From Geotrypetes seraphini (Eukaryota > Chordata > Amphibia > Gymnophiona > Dermophiidae), in assembly GCF_902459505.1 (NCBI RefSeq), contig NC_047096.1, forward strand, positions 15,900,501 through 15,964,500: a DNA stretch of 64,000 bases, given 5' to 3'. This document shows, in pieces, positions 11,201 through 26,200 of the stretch; within the stretch, counting starts at the first letter, position 1, and each line of letters begins with the position of its first letter. The notes below the pieces were generated by a model that was not told the origin of the DNA, did no database searches, and saw only the letters and a program-made list of their open reading frames with translations. The position numbers and the translations under genes were made by a program.

Positions 11201-14200
11201 TGGTGAAATCCATCCCGACGATTCTCAGTTCCCTATAATTTTATAGCTTCATACAGAATATTGTGTCTAGTTCTGAACGCCGTGTTTCAGAAAGAATAAA
11301 GCCAGTCCAGAAAAATTAAGGACCCCTTTTATCACGCTGCGCTAGAGGTTTTTAGTGCAAGCTGACGCGGTAAATGCGCCAACACTCATAGAATTCCTAT
11401 GAAAGTCGGAGCACTTACCTTGCCAGCCTGTGCTAAAAACCTCATGCGCAGCTTGGTAAAAAGGGAGGGGGGTGTTTAAGTCAAAATGGTGGGGAAGAGG
11501 TCTACATCAGAAATCATATAAGGATCTAAATATGTCAACCCTAAGAGACATGAGCCAAAGGGGATATGATAAGAGACATTCAAATACCTGTACCTCAGAG
11601 GTATTAAATAATGCAAAAGTAAACCTTTGTCTAAAGAAAGAACTTTCTAGACTAAGGAACCATAAAAATAAAGTTCCAAGGAGGTAACATAAGAATTGCC
11701 ATACTGGGAGAGACTGAAGGTCCATCACGCCCGGTATCTTGTTTCCAACAGTGGCCAACCCAGGTTCCAAGTAACTCGCAAGATCTCAAGCAGTAGAACA
11801 GATCTTATGCTGCTTATCCTAGGAATAAGTAGTGAATTTCCCCAAGCCATCTCAAGCACAGAGAATTTCTAAGGGAGAGGAAGAGACAGTAGAGCTTAGT
11901 AGATGGTAGAGAATGACACGGTGACAAAATTCATCACCGTCCCCGTCCCCGCGGATAACCACGGGAAATAATCCCATGTCATTTTCTAGTGTCTATTTCA
12001 ATCTCAATCCTTCTACACCAGCATTCTTCAAAGCAAAGCTTGTAGGTCAGTGGTTGTGGCCATTCATACTCTGATTCTTATGGGAGCCAAGGATAATGAA
12101 GCCATTGTGATATCACTGATGTGATTGGCTCTTATGTACTGGTGGAATGAGGCATTATGACATCACAATATCTGCTCTGGATACCAGAGACTGTCATTCT
12201 GTAGTGTCTGTTTCAACCTCAGTCCTTCTACACCAGGATTCTTCAGAGCAAAGCTTGCGGGTCAGTGGTTGTGGCCATTCATACTCTGATTCTTCCCTCT
12301 CTCCTTAAAGAATGACATAAAGATGGTTTCCCGCAGTTATCCACGGGGACGGGAACGGTGATGAATTTTGTCACCGTGTCATTTGATGGTATGGATGGGT
12401 AGATTGGTTAGGCCATATGGTCTTTAGCTGCCATTATTTTTTATGTTTCTCTGTAAAATGTTATAGGATACTCCCAGAACATCCTTAGCTACAAATAGTG
12501 AAGGCTAGCAGAAGCATGACATACTGGTGCCACAAGCCATGGGGGTAGCCAAGGGGTAACATGCACATATCAGTGGCATGTTTGCAATAGCTGTTCAAAA
12601 TGATTTCCATGGAGCAATGGTTACAGCTCACACAGATTATGTTGAGTTTCCAACTTGTCTGGACTGATCATGGTTAAAAGCCAAACTTCAATAAGCATGT
12701 GGAAGTCAGATGTTTTGAACAATGGCATAGCTTTGCTAGTTTTGGTAGATGTGTGGATAGTTAGAAAACTCAGTAATAAGACACTTAAGGGGCTCTCAGT
12801 AGTGAATCTCATGTTGGTTTGGTAGGAAAGACAAAGCCTGAAACAGCCTGCCAGTGGAGGTGGTACCAGTGTCGACATTCATGGCGTGCTTGGCCCTGCT
12901 ATGGAGAGCACTGGTAGGAAAGAGGTTGAATGTTCAAGTGAAAGAACTGAGGCTTCAGGAGCTGGTGTTGAGTTGCAAATGGCCTTCAACATGCTTTCCT
13001 ATGCACAGTGGAGGAATTCACATTAGGAAGACTAGATGGAGCAGACTGGTGTCTTTCCGCTGTCTAATCTAATCTAAATCTTAGACTTGTAGACAGAATC
13101 GTCTCTTAGAATTAAGGGCTCGATTCGGTTTACATAATTAGATTACAAAAAAAGAATCCATTAACACTCATCGGAACTGTTATCTAAAAAGTGATGGACC
13201 ATTACAGTTTTCAGGATTTTGCAAAAAAAATCTGGAGAGATAAACAAGATCTTGTGTGCCGAGGTAATTCGTTCCGTATCGCAGTCAGTAAATATAGAAA
13301 GGAATGAGAGATTTTGCTAGCGGACGTGATCTCCTTTTATAGAAGGGAAATAGAGCTTCTACATATGAATTGATTTTGTGCCTGAAGATCTCATAGTGTT
13401 TAGAATTAAGGAAGTCAAGGGAACAAAGAGTCCGTGTACGATTTTAAAAACTATGCAGTCACATTTGAACTGAGCTCTCAATCGGAAAGGAAGCCATTGT
13501 AGCTTCCTCAACACTGGTGACACATGATCAAACTTTTTCGATCCAAAAATCAATCTGGCAGCAGAGTTTTGAACCAACTGTGGTCGTTGCTCACTTCCTT
13601 TACTTAATCCCACGTAAACAGAGTTTCAATAATCCAGCTGTACCAAAATGATAGATTGAACCAGTACTGCAAAATGACATTGATGGAACAAATGACGAAC
13701 CTTTCTCAGCTGCTACTACGGTATTTGTTCTCCCCTAACAGCCTTGCCAGGCAAAGGACTCTGGAGGATGAGGAGGAACAGGAGCGGGAACAACGCAGGA
13801 GGAAACGAAACTTAAGCTCAACCACGGATGCAGACACCGGTGTCTCTGTGAGCCTTCCAGCCACGGAACAGCAGAAAGCAGGAGAACGGTAGGCCACAGC
13901 ATTAACTAAACCTCTATACAACAGATTTACACTGAGCCTAAACTTTCTTTAGTTGCTGCTCATTAACAAGTTTGTGTTGTCTGCTGAAAATCCTTTCAAA
14001 GGTAGCCTAGTATACAGTACAGCAGGTAGAAGCTCCAATTCATGTTTCCCTCTGGTGCAGGCCTCTAGCTGGTCTGATTTTCATGACGGCTATCAAAACT
14101 AGGCAATGTTATCTCACATATGTTAACTGTGGCTCTTCTGAAAACCAGACTGATTAGGGGTGCTGTTGCCTCCAGGACTGGTTCTTGGGGGGGGGGGGGG

Positions 14201-17200
14201 GTCCTATTGATTTATTTGACTTGCTTGACCGCTTTTTGAGAGCAAAAAGTCCATCAAATTGATTTACAAGTGAAAATATCAAATGCAAATAATATAAAAT
14301 ATAAATTAATATATAGAATAAGATTCAGAATTTGTCTAAAAACACTTGGGAGAGAGAGAGAGAGAGAGAGAGGTCACCTCCATCTCTTGCTCAGTCCAGT
14401 TTGCGTCTGGGCGTGCTGGTTTCAGATTTGCTTGGATCATCAGATCACCCTTTGATCCCACTTTTTTTTTTTTTTTTCAAATCCAGATTGACATCATTTG
14501 TTTTGGATTTCTGAAAAAAATGTTTGCAGGTTTCTGCCATCCTAAAATGGCAGAAACAAAACAAAAGATCAAATCTTTGATTGATTATAAGGGCAAAGCT
14601 GTGAATATTTTTGCCAAACCTGGGTCAAAACTTACTCAAACTGGGCAAACACAGTGGTTTAGTAAGGTGGGGGGGAGTAGGAGGGGTGGTCTGCCCCGGG
14701 CATCATCTTGGTGGGGGCACTGGCACCCGTACTCCTCTTGGCCCCCCTGATCCTTCCCTTCCCCGGGGTGAACTTGCTGCACGCATCAGTGTTAGCACTC
14801 TATGATGCCACTTCCGGGTCCCACACCCAGGAAGTGACAAGTTCATGATGCTGCTGCGTCGGGTAAATTAAAGAGGTACAAGGGAAGTGAAGGGGCGTGC
14901 ACGTGGCAGGGAGGGTTGGGGAGGGGACCACTAACCCGGGTGCCACTCACCCTTGCTTCTCCACTGGGCAAATATGCAGATTATGGATGGTCATTGAGTA
15001 AGAAACAGCTGGGATTTATACCCACTGATCCAAAACCTGTCCATGCTTAACTGTAACTAATCTAACCTCCCTTCCTCCTTCCACACATTGGATTTCATGA
15101 AAGCTATTATCCTAGTGAAGGAAGGGGTTTCCACATCTCTTAACCCCATGAGTTAGGCACGAAACACTTGATCTAAGAGGTGACTCCAGTCACTATTTAA
15201 TGAGTTTGTTTGCATTAGGGTACAAGTCTTGGGGGATTGCGAGCCTCAAGAAACCCAAACCACCCAGGATGATGATCAAGAGTTCCTGGAGATACTGAAG
15301 AAGAGGGAGGAGAGGAGGCAGAGGCGGCGGGTGGAGATTCTGCAACACTCGAAAATTGAGCAACAGAATGGAGACTCTGAATCAGGAGACGAGCAACAGG
15401 ATGCTTTAGAGCCCAAACCCAGAGAAAGGGAAGAGAAGTGTGTGGGAGAGCTGAGAAGCGGAGAAAGCGAGCAGGGACCTGGCGAACAGCAGCATGCGGC
15501 AGAGCCAAAAAGAGAGCTGAAATTAAACCAGCAGAAATATGCAGGGGAGATGATGAATGGAGGAAGAGACCAAAAACTAAACGAGCAGCCACATTTGGGA
15601 GAACAGAAGCCTGGCATAAGAGAACAGAGATTCAACAAGCAGAACTATGCGGGAGAGCTGGAAAGTGGAGAAAGAAATCGGCATGTGGGAGAACAGAAGA
15701 GTGGAATAAGACAGCAGAAATTAAGTGAACAGCCGCATTTGGGAGAACTTAAGGGTGTAGGAGGCGAGCAGAGACTTAGCAAAGAGAATTGTGTGAAAGA
15801 GCCAAAGAGTGACAGAAAGTCAAAAGAAGTGGAGCATCAAGATGACACACCGACAGAGGAGAATGGCCCATCGGATGCAAGGACCAGTGGAGATACTGCC
15901 GTGCTATCCACACCTGTAAGTCTCATTCACCCTTACACATCTTTTGGGTGGGGGTCTGGAGGGAGGAAGGGGTTCAGATCTTCTATTCTTTTCTTCACTA
16001 TTTTCCTCAAACCCCATAAACTATTGTCTGGTCTTTGTGGTTGAAATGTAACCCTTTTACGAGGAATCTTCAAAAAGTTTCCGCACTTTTATTTTTTATT
16101 TTTAAAAACTATTTATTAAATATCTCGAAAGTAAATGACATCACTTTTCTACATAATCACTGGCTTACCTGCCTGACTAGTCACATGACATTCTACGACA
16201 TGCCCTCTTACCACTTCTCCCACCTCAACCATTTCCTGCAAAAATACGAAAGTCCGGAAACTTTTGGAAAACCCCTCGTATTTTACTACCTTGGCATGGT
16301 ATATTTCAAAAGGTCTTTATAATGTACCTTATTCCCTACCATCTGTCCTCCAAAATGGTTTCAGAGACTAGCATTTGAATATTAGTTAGCCTATGTAGCC
16401 CAAAACTGTATGTTCTCTCTCATCACAAAGATCCCTCATCCCTCCCCCTACTCCCTCCCTCCCTCTCTTCCCCCTGCTTTGACACTGCATGAGAGAGTGC
16501 ACCCTTATCCAAGGCACCCCTCACCATACTCCAGTTTGTGTGAGTTCATTTTATAAGTAGCCCCATTGGTTGATTATTGCTAACACTGTGGCCTATATAG
16601 CAGTGAACAATTGCTATATAGAAACAAATAACTGGCAATTACATACCCCTGATGCAGTCAGAGGCCGAAACATGGCTACATCGGGTGTTTGTTGACCTCA
16701 GGCACAGCCTGTACTACTGATAATTGAGAGGGCTGAGGGGCCATCTCTCAATGCTATAGCAGGGAGCATGTCCATAATGAGAACTAGCCTTCTTCCTTTC
16801 TCAAAGATGAGCTTGTGCCTTCTAATCACATGCTTTCCATCTCCTCAGTGCTATGACAGCAAATCCATACTCTAGGGCTGCCACCTGAGCAAGGTCAATC
16901 CAAACAGACTGATCCAGGACTCCTGCCTTAGCTCCATTGCATGCACAGGGATGTAGTCTTGATTTTCTGTAAGAAAAATGAGAAGTGGGGCAGACTCAGG
17001 ATTGGATAGGTCTCCTTGAATAAGAATGCAACTCTCGCACCATATCTAATTATCAGTCCATCTGAAAGGCCAGGTTCATTATTAGTGATAACATTACCAC
17101 AGATCACCTTCTAATTTTCATTAGTTATTCTAAACATTCTAGAAGGTTCTATTAAGGTAATGATCTAGGGCAGTTGGGTGAGGATACTGCCCAAATGTGT

Positions 17201-20200
17201 TTTTTAGAGCCCTACCCACTTAATACCTTCCCTTATCCCAGTGTGTCTCAAACTTTTTTAGCTCCGGCACATTAAACGGAGTAAATGTTTTTCACCAACA
17301 AAAAATTAAATTTGAGAGTTATTTATTTCAAGTTCTTTAAGCCATGCATGGGTAATTGTAACAACAGTGAAACGAAAGTAGATAGCATAGAATTGCTAAT
17401 CAACGCGATGGATGTGCTTGTTTTTGAGTGCAAATGAACTCAAAATGCAGCTTGATAGTTGCATCAACGTGCCACTATTATCATATGTCTCTATCACTTT
17501 TTCTCCTTTCCTGTCTTCTTTACTCTCTTACTTTGTCCCTGTCTTTCTGCATCTTTATGTTCCTTCTTTTTAATTTCTAACCATCCTATCCCTTCTTTTA
17601 AGAGCTTTTATGAGACCAGGACAGCGGAATTTAGTTCTGCAGGCTAAGACTACTGCAACGCATCCTGATTGCTCACTTTTTGTTCCTAGGACTCTTCTCG
17701 ACCAGCGCATTGACTTCTTGTCTTGGTTTCTGCAGGCAAACGAGAGAGACTACAACACAACGCAGTTAATCAAACAGATGTCTCTGGAAGGACCCACAAG
17801 TCCCCTGAGCCCAACCCAGAAATATAGGTCGCAGGTTTTTGTAAGGTAAAATCCAAGAAATCAGGCAATGCTATCAGTCCTAGCAAACCATAGAAGTATA
17901 TCATAGTGATGTCAGATTTGGTGTTGTCACTGACATGGACTTTTATTAGCCACATTGGCTTTGAAACATAAGCCAAGCCTTTCAGTATATCTAATGAAAG
18001 ATCTTGATCATGCACTAATGGACTGGATTCCTTGTAAGTTATGTTAGTATAAAATGGATTAATGACAGGTTAGATGCTGGCTTTCTTCAGGTCCCAATAT
18101 GGTTCTCAGAGCAGCCCATAACAGGGATTGGTGGAACGGTAAATATTCTTTAATCTGTAGGGATAAGGATACCAACTATTGTCCTAATGATTTTCTGACA
18201 ATTGAGCTACAGGACTGGTGTTGTTTCCAAAGAGCTGTCCATTAAATTCAAGTTTTATTCTCGCTGCTTATGACAGAGGGCTTGCCCTAGCATTTGAGTG
18301 GTTGCTGGTATGGAAATTTTTTCCCCTCTTGTGAGCACGGTGACAAGAAATCTTAAACAATGAAAGAAGAGGCACTGGAGATGTCAAGACCAACCTGCAG
18401 TTACATATACTTTATTAATAGTTTGTACCAAAGTTCAATGGTAAGCCCTTAACATGCAAAACAAATGTAGTCCCGACTAGGATCCAAGTTTCGGCGACTC
18501 TGTCGCCTTCCTCAGGGGACAATTATGGCCTAAAAAATATAGCAAATTGACATTTAAAAATATACTTCCCCCTCCGTATGCGCAGAGATAGGGGATCAGC
18601 ATGACCGTGAATACAGAAAAACTGCGAATAACTTTACGTTTGTTTGCGGTTTTTCTGTAAAAAGCCCGAAAAAAGACACAAAGCCGCAAATAACCTTACC
18701 TGTTCCCATGAAGAAAGTACCGCAATTTTCTCTGTACAGCGCTGAGAGGATCGATTCTCTCTGTGCATCGCTGGGAGGATCGATTTTTCTCTGTGCATCG
18801 CTGGGAGCAGCGAGTTCCTGTGATGTAAATTTGGGGGCGGAGCCTGCGCATGAAAAACCGCAAATAACCAAAACCACGGACAATGACACCGCGAATACGG
18901 AGGGGGAAGTGTAATATATTTGCATACACAGAAATCTTGGGCAGCTGATGTGTAGTCAGTGTAGACTTATGACATCCAGGTTACCCATTGAACTTGAGCT
19001 TCTTTGTTATCTCATCCAGCCACGTGAAAGCCACTCAGTAAGGCACCAACTCCAGTGACCCCAGTGGGATGTTATGCCAGTGAACTCCAGTTTATGAGCC
19101 AAGCTTCTTTATTTAATTTATTAATATTTTGACCACCTCATAGTCAATCAACATTATTAAAAAAAAAACAAAACCAACAACCCAACAGCTTTGAGCAGTA
19201 ATCAAATAAACTTTAAGGAATAAACATTCAAAAACAGAGACAATTACTCTGTTTTATTTTAAAAATGAAATACTGTCCTGGAATTGAATTTCATGGATGC
19301 AACAGCTTCTCAGTGAAGTAGTGGGCCTTACCTGTGGAATCCCAAAAAACATACAAATGGAAAATAGAATCTTTTTTTTTTTTTTTATAGTTTACATAGA
19401 ATATATAAAGTAAAGCCAAAATCATTGGACTACCATAAAAATCGGAAACCAATACAAAGCTTTATATCAATCACAGATAAATAAGGCATTTTTTTCATCC
19501 ACTAATTACTACTGCTACTATTTAATTATTTCTATAGTGCTACCAGATGCACGTAGCACTGCACAGTCACAAAGGGAAAGAAAACAGTCCCTGCTTGAAA
19601 GAGCTTACAATCTAAACAGCCAAGACAGACAAACAGGATGTCATGGATACAGTTTAAGGGGAACGGTTAATCAGCAGGCTGGGTTGGAGGGCAAAGGGGA
19701 GTACAGGACAATGAAACCATTGTGACATCACTAATGAGGTTGGCTCTTATTGGTGGAATAAGGCATTATGACATCACAAGATCAGCTCTGCTTCCCAAAG
19801 ACTGAAACAGGATGTCATGGATACAGTTAAGGGGAACGGTTAATCAGCTGGCTGGGTTGGAGGGCAGAGGGGAGTACAAGAAGGAGGAGGAGGAAATATG
19901 AATTTGACCTCTTTTATTGGAATCATTGTTGGAAGTGATTACACAGAGAGGTGCACTGATGGTGACTTTTGCTCCTTGGGGCTGCACACCCTGGTCTCCA
20001 GAAAACCCGGAGCTCGGAATGTATTAAGCCCTGGTAATAGGTAGCGATTCTCTTGGAAGTTTCAAAATATCCACCATATACTTTTTGAACATATCCATTT
20101 GAGAAACAAGAGGTGACTTTGGAGAGTTCAGGAATCTTAAGTTGATTCTTCAGGAATTCCAAACATCTAAGTGTGAAATTCCATTCCTTGAGCAAGACCA

Positions 20201-23200
20201 CCACTAATCTTTCTATGGTCTGAATCTTAGATGGTAATACATCCATTTCTGAGATATGTTGGCCAGTCACCTCAGCTTGCATCATGATAGCATCAAAAAT
20301 AATAGCAATATCTTCAGGATTCTGCTTATTTGCTATCAACGAAGAAGAATGCATGTTACCAATGGTGTCCCACAGCGCCTCCAGTCACCACAGCTGGTCT
20401 CTGAAGTCCCATTTATTCGGGCTGCTCACAGCTTCCTAATCCAAGACTCTGATTGAAGACTGCACTATCCAATCATCTCCAAGCACAGAAGCTAAATTCA
20501 GCTTGAACTGACCCCTCTGCACTCCTAGGTTATCCTCCAAATCTTGTGGGACCATGGGCATGCACTCCACTTTGGTGTAGCTGCTACCTGGGCACTGCCC
20601 GTTCCACGGGACTCAAAGAAACCCTGCTTAAACTACTTTCCGATGCTGCTGCTGCTGGGACAGGAAGGAAGAAGTGAGGGTCGGACCTGCAACCACATGG
20701 AACCACTCCAGTGTCGCCCATCTCAACGGAATGTCTGAGGAGGGAGCTGGGGAAGCCCACAGATATTTGCTCTCCTTGTCCCCATATTGCTTGAGCAACG
20801 AGCCCAAATGGCAGAAGATTTCACTGAAGTCTGGAGCCCAATGCAGGTGCATCCTTTCACCTCAGCACCATCTTGGATTGCCAAAATCAGAATCTATTTT
20901 TCTTTTGGGGGTCTGTATTTTTTACGGACTAGTGGTTAGAGCTGTGACTTTAGCCATCTCATTAAATCTTCTTCTACTCTCATTCTAATGCCAGCTCTGC
21001 CATGGATTTGACAGTCACTTCCTCTGCCTCTACCTTAGTTCAACCAATTGTAATGGGGAAATATTAACTTTAAACCTTCCCCGCTCTGCTTGGAATGCAT
21101 TCCGTCATATGAAATAGAAGGGTGGCAGTGTTGGTAACCTGACATTCCATTCCACGTTTCTAAAGTATTTTAATTGCCTTTGACTTCCTTGCATGCATAG
21201 GAGGCATTCTAGAAATGTAAATTCTTACTTAATAAACATCTGTGGTTCTGTATTTGCTCTGTGCAACTGTCTGTGACTCTAAATAAAAGTTCAGAATCAG
21301 TGCAAGACATTCTATAATGGAACCGCAGAGGTGTCCAGTTACCCAGTTCCAGGCTGAAGATTTTGGGCATTCCTGAATTTCTGACTATGCCATCCAGGGG
21401 AATTATGGGACTTACACACACATTGAAAAATCGGAAGAACAAAAAGAAAATGGATGGATGATATCCGGGAGTGGATGGGACATCCAAAGTCAGTATATGT
21501 GGCTCAGGACAGGATAGAACCTTGGGCAAGCAGGATGGATTTCACCAATGGCTCCAATGGTCCCTAAAGACCATGGGGTACAATAATGATTATAATGGTG
21601 AAGCCAGCAGGTTCAGACAATATAATTGGCGTGCCTACAGTAAAGTGTCATTAGTTTTTATTTCCATCTTACTGCCTTTCATCCTTTCCATCCCAAACAC
21701 CCCAGCCTGGATTGTCAGAAGAATTAACACTCCTATCTTCTCTTTCAAAATGCTAAACATATATAAAATGTATCCAGCTATACTTTTTTCCCAGCCAAAT
21801 TTTTTTAAAAAAATGTATTCATTCAGTTTTCTTTACTGTTCTCCCAGGGGAGTTCAGGATGGTTTATGTGGATTTATTCAGCTACTCAAGCATTTTTCCT
21901 AGTGGGATCACAAATCTATCTAATGTACCTAGGGCAATGGGGGGGATTAGATGACTTGCCCAGGGTCACAAGGAGCAGTGTGGGCTTGAACCCACAACCT
22001 CAAGGTACTGAGACTGTAGCTTTAACCACTGCACCACACTCTCCCCATTCTCTTCTTGGAAGGGTTGAGAACTTTTCAGAGGCCCCTTGTATTGTGGTGT
22101 CATAATGCCTCATTCCACCAATGCCTACAAGTCAACCTCATCGGTGATGTCACAATGCCTTGGTTTCCCTATACTTGTGCCCATTGATGAGATGAATTTG
22201 CCTCACTGAAACAAAAATTGTGGAATAACTTGTAAGTTTCAAGGCTCCACATCATATTTATTTATTCAATTTTCTATATCATTCTCCCAGGGGAGCTCAG
22301 AATGGTTTACATCAGGGGTGCCCACACTTTTTTGGCTTGCGAGCTGCTTTTAAAATGATCAAGTTAAAATGATCTACCAACAATAAAATTTTAAAAAATA
22401 CAAAGCACACTGTATGCAGAGAAAATGTTAATTATCATTTATATTCAGGTTTTCTTTTCAAAGAGGTCAAGACAGATGACTTTAAAATATGCAATGTCAC
22501 CTCAGTAACATTATATTACATTAGGGATTTCTATTCCGCCATTACCTTGCGGTTCAAGGCGGATTACAAAAGAGTTATAGAAGGTGGATTACAAAAAATA
22601 TCTGCTCATTTTCAGGGAAAATAAAGAGTAGAGTAGGTTGTTTCGGAGGGTTGGGGAGTTGGTGGGGGGAAAGAAGGAGTTAGTGGGGGGGGGGAAAGAA
22701 CTTCCGGTTGCGTCAGAGAAGCTTCCACCCACACATGCACGCGACTGCATGAACATTCCGGCAGCTTTCAACAAGCTACTCAAACCTTAAAACACGCCAC
22801 AAAGGTAAGGGGGAGGGAGGGAGATGCATGGACCATGCGAGGGGTGCCGAAGAGCAGTGAGATGGCGAGAGGGAAGGGGACGGGACGGTGAAGTGAAGGA
22901 GTGGTGAAGGGGGCAGATTTTTTTCCCCCGTGTCATTCTCTAGTAGTCATATCACATCCGCACATGCTCAGAAGCCCTCCATACGTGGCCCCTAGCTCAG
23001 GAAAGAGAGAAGAAGAGGTTCATGGGGTGGGAGGGGGGGCGGAGCTGAGGTGGAACAGGGCAGGGCTGGGTCGGAATGGGGTGGGGCTGTGACAGGGTCA
23101 CATGTCTTCTTTTTTGCTGGAAGAAATATGGTAACCTTACTCAATGAGAGGCTTCCTTATCCACAAGCATAAATTTATTGATCTACTCACACTTTTGTAA

Positions 23201-26200
23201 AGATACACATCTTTGTTGTTCTGTAACCATTTTAGTTGGAATCCAAGAATCAAGAGACATAAACTTTTGAGATTATTTAGGGACCTTCTGCCATTCTAGT
23301 TTACTCGTATATTCTATGTTTCTCATTTTATCATAGTCCAGACACTATGATAAAAAGACTCCAGACCATACAAAACACCGCCCTCAGACTGATCTACTCA
23401 CTCAGAAAATATGATCACATAACTACTGCCTTCTTAGACTCCCACTGGTTACCCATACAAGCACGAATTCAATTCAAATTCTACTGCCTGTTATTCAAAG
23501 CGTTACATGGCTCTTCCCCTTCCTACCTAAACAACCGCTTATACCAGATCTCCACCTCAAGACACAGAAGAACCCCAAACCCTTTTACCTTTCCCCCACT
23601 CAAAGGCACACTACGCAAGAAATTGTTTGACAACCTTCTGGCAACACAAGCAGCAAAACTCAACCATACCATCTCCAATCTGCTGACAACATCGGACGAC
23701 TTCAAAACATTCCGAAAAGAAATCAAAACCCTGCTTTTCAAAAAATTCATCCAAATATCTTAACCATTCTTCACCTACCTCAAGATATTACGTCCCCAAA
23801 TAACCCACCTAAACACCTTCCAAGCAAACAGACCCAAAAATTAGATGGTAATCTTACCTACTCTAACAATATTCTCTTTGTCCATATCACACAGTTCAGC
23901 ACTGTCACTTTACTATCCAACCCCTAAATCCCCTTAGGAATCTATCCAGCTATCTCTCCTCTGTCAAAAAAAAAATAAAAAAAATTGTATCTTCACTGGA
24001 AAATGTCCAGTCAAATCTTTTGTAATCCGCCTTGAACTGCAAGGTATAGGCGGAATAGAAATCCGTAATGTAATGTAATGTAATGTTTCTGGTTTGCTGC
24101 CACTCGCTGGTGGTTTGTACAAACCTTGAATCAACGGCTTTTCTATTTTCATGCTCTTTTGGCAGTTCAATGAACATCCCAAGGACTAAAGGTGCCATAG
24201 AGGTGGGATCAGCCTGGAAGAGCATGGATTCTTCTGAGCAGTGTATGGATGGGAAGCTCCCAGTGGTAACAGACGAGGATGGAAAGAAGCCATCCACCTT
24301 GGAAGCCAAGGGAAGGAGTGTGCAAAGGACAGCTTCACTGAAACTGACGTTGTCTCCTGTTGGTGAGGAAAAGAAGGTAAAAAAAAGGGAAGTGAGAGAG
24401 TATACGTGTGAGTGCGCACAGAGCTGCCAAGTACTCGGCTCCAGGAGTACGGTTTACCAGACGTCCGGGAAAACCCGGACATGTCCACTTTTTAGAGGAC
24501 TCCCCGGGTGCTTGGAAAAGCTCCAGCCGCATCTGGAGGGCCTTGGAGCATGTGCGGATGACGTCACATGCGTCCACGCTTGCTGGCAGGTCCTCAGATG
24601 TGGCCTGGAGATCAGGATTGAATAGACAAGGCTTTCTGGGGGGCGGAATAAGATGAGGCTGGGGGGTGGAAGAGGGCGTGGCCATGCATCCAGAATTTTA
24701 CAATGCACAATATTATTTCTTTTGCATTTTTACTTTCATATTGATAATGGAGTGCCTCTCCTTTTGTTTAGTATTATGTAAATTGCTATAATGATATGTC
24801 GAACAGCAGTCTATAAATACTAATAAACAGAAACATAACCCTATCCAGGAGGGAGATGTTAGGTCAGTCTTATATTTCTCTCAACCCTATCCTGGTGCAT
24901 TGTGGGATTTGCAGCAATAGGGTAGAACCAAGTGCTAATGGTATGTCATTGATTTTATAATTTTAAATGTATTCTGCACCACTTTGACAGTGTTAAGGCG
25001 GTATATCAAATTTTAATAAATTTGGAAACTTATGGATGTAAGCATAGTGCTGGGACTGGCCAAAAAAGCCTCCCCTTCCTGTTCCAGTCCTGGTTTTAAT
25101 GCCACTGTGGCTATGCAGTTCTAGTTCCTGCTATTCTTAGAGAAGTTGATATTACAAAGCCATAAATACAGTGGGAGGAAAAACCTGGATTTGCATTTAT
25201 TTTGTCATTTGTCCAGTTTGAAAACTAAGAATGTCAAGAATAATTCTGAAGAAACCAATTACACATTTATTTGGAATTTTTTGAAATCTTCAAATCAAAG
25301 GTTACTGAAGTCTTGACTGTGACAGCTTAATTTAGGGGTAGTAACCTCTTGTACTGGACCAACCAAAAAACTGTAGTGGTAGATTAGATCTGGGGGCTTT
25401 TTAGGTCCCTTCTCTAATTTATTTATTTATTTCAATTTCTATCCCGTTCTCCCAGAAGCTCAGAATGGGTTACAAGTAGACATTCACAATCGTTTGAAAA
25501 CAGACTAGTCATGACAACAAATAGGTTACAGTAGACCAGTGTTTTTCAACCTTTTTTGGGCAAAGGCACACTTGTTTCATGAAAAAAATCACGAGGCACA
25601 CCACCATTAGAAAATGTTAAAAAATTTAACTCTCTGCCTATATTGACTATATATAAAGTAATTCTCTTGAATAGGAATCAAATAAACACAAAGAAAGTAT
25701 TTTATAATTACTTTATTACAAAATAAAAATTATAAAAATTATAAAATACTTTATTCAGTGCGAAACCTGGGCCTGTTTGGCTGAACACAAAGCTGATATT
25801 CTGGCTGGAATCGAAGAAAGACACACACGTAGCTCTTCGTCAACAGCTCTCAGTCTCTCTCTGTATTTGGTTTTTATAGCATACAAAAATAGACAAATAT
25901 ACCCTCCATCCTTTTTATTAAACCACAATAGCAGTTTTTAGCGCAGGGAGCTGCGCTGAATGTCCAGCGCTGCTCTTGACGCTCATAGGCTCCCTGCGCT
26001 AAAAACCACTATTGCGGTTTAGTAAAAGGTGACCATATTGTAAAATATAGACAGCAGATATAAATTCAGAACTGTGCATAGTAAGTGAAGGGAAGTTTTC
26101 ATCTCTGGGAATTTACCCAGTTAACTATTAAGTTATTTGGGCAAATTCCTTTGAAAACTGTGGTAATACTGCCTCCACTTTGCTAAATTTAAAATAAAAT

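Noticed and set aside
13709-13741. Upstream acceptor for LAD1 exon 2 (ctttctcag)
   Set aside because: It puts the conserved [12 protein letters not shown] reading out of frame.
17690-17735. Upstream acceptor for LAD1 exon 4 (tgttcctag)
   Set aside because: In the required phase it runs into TGA after seven codons.
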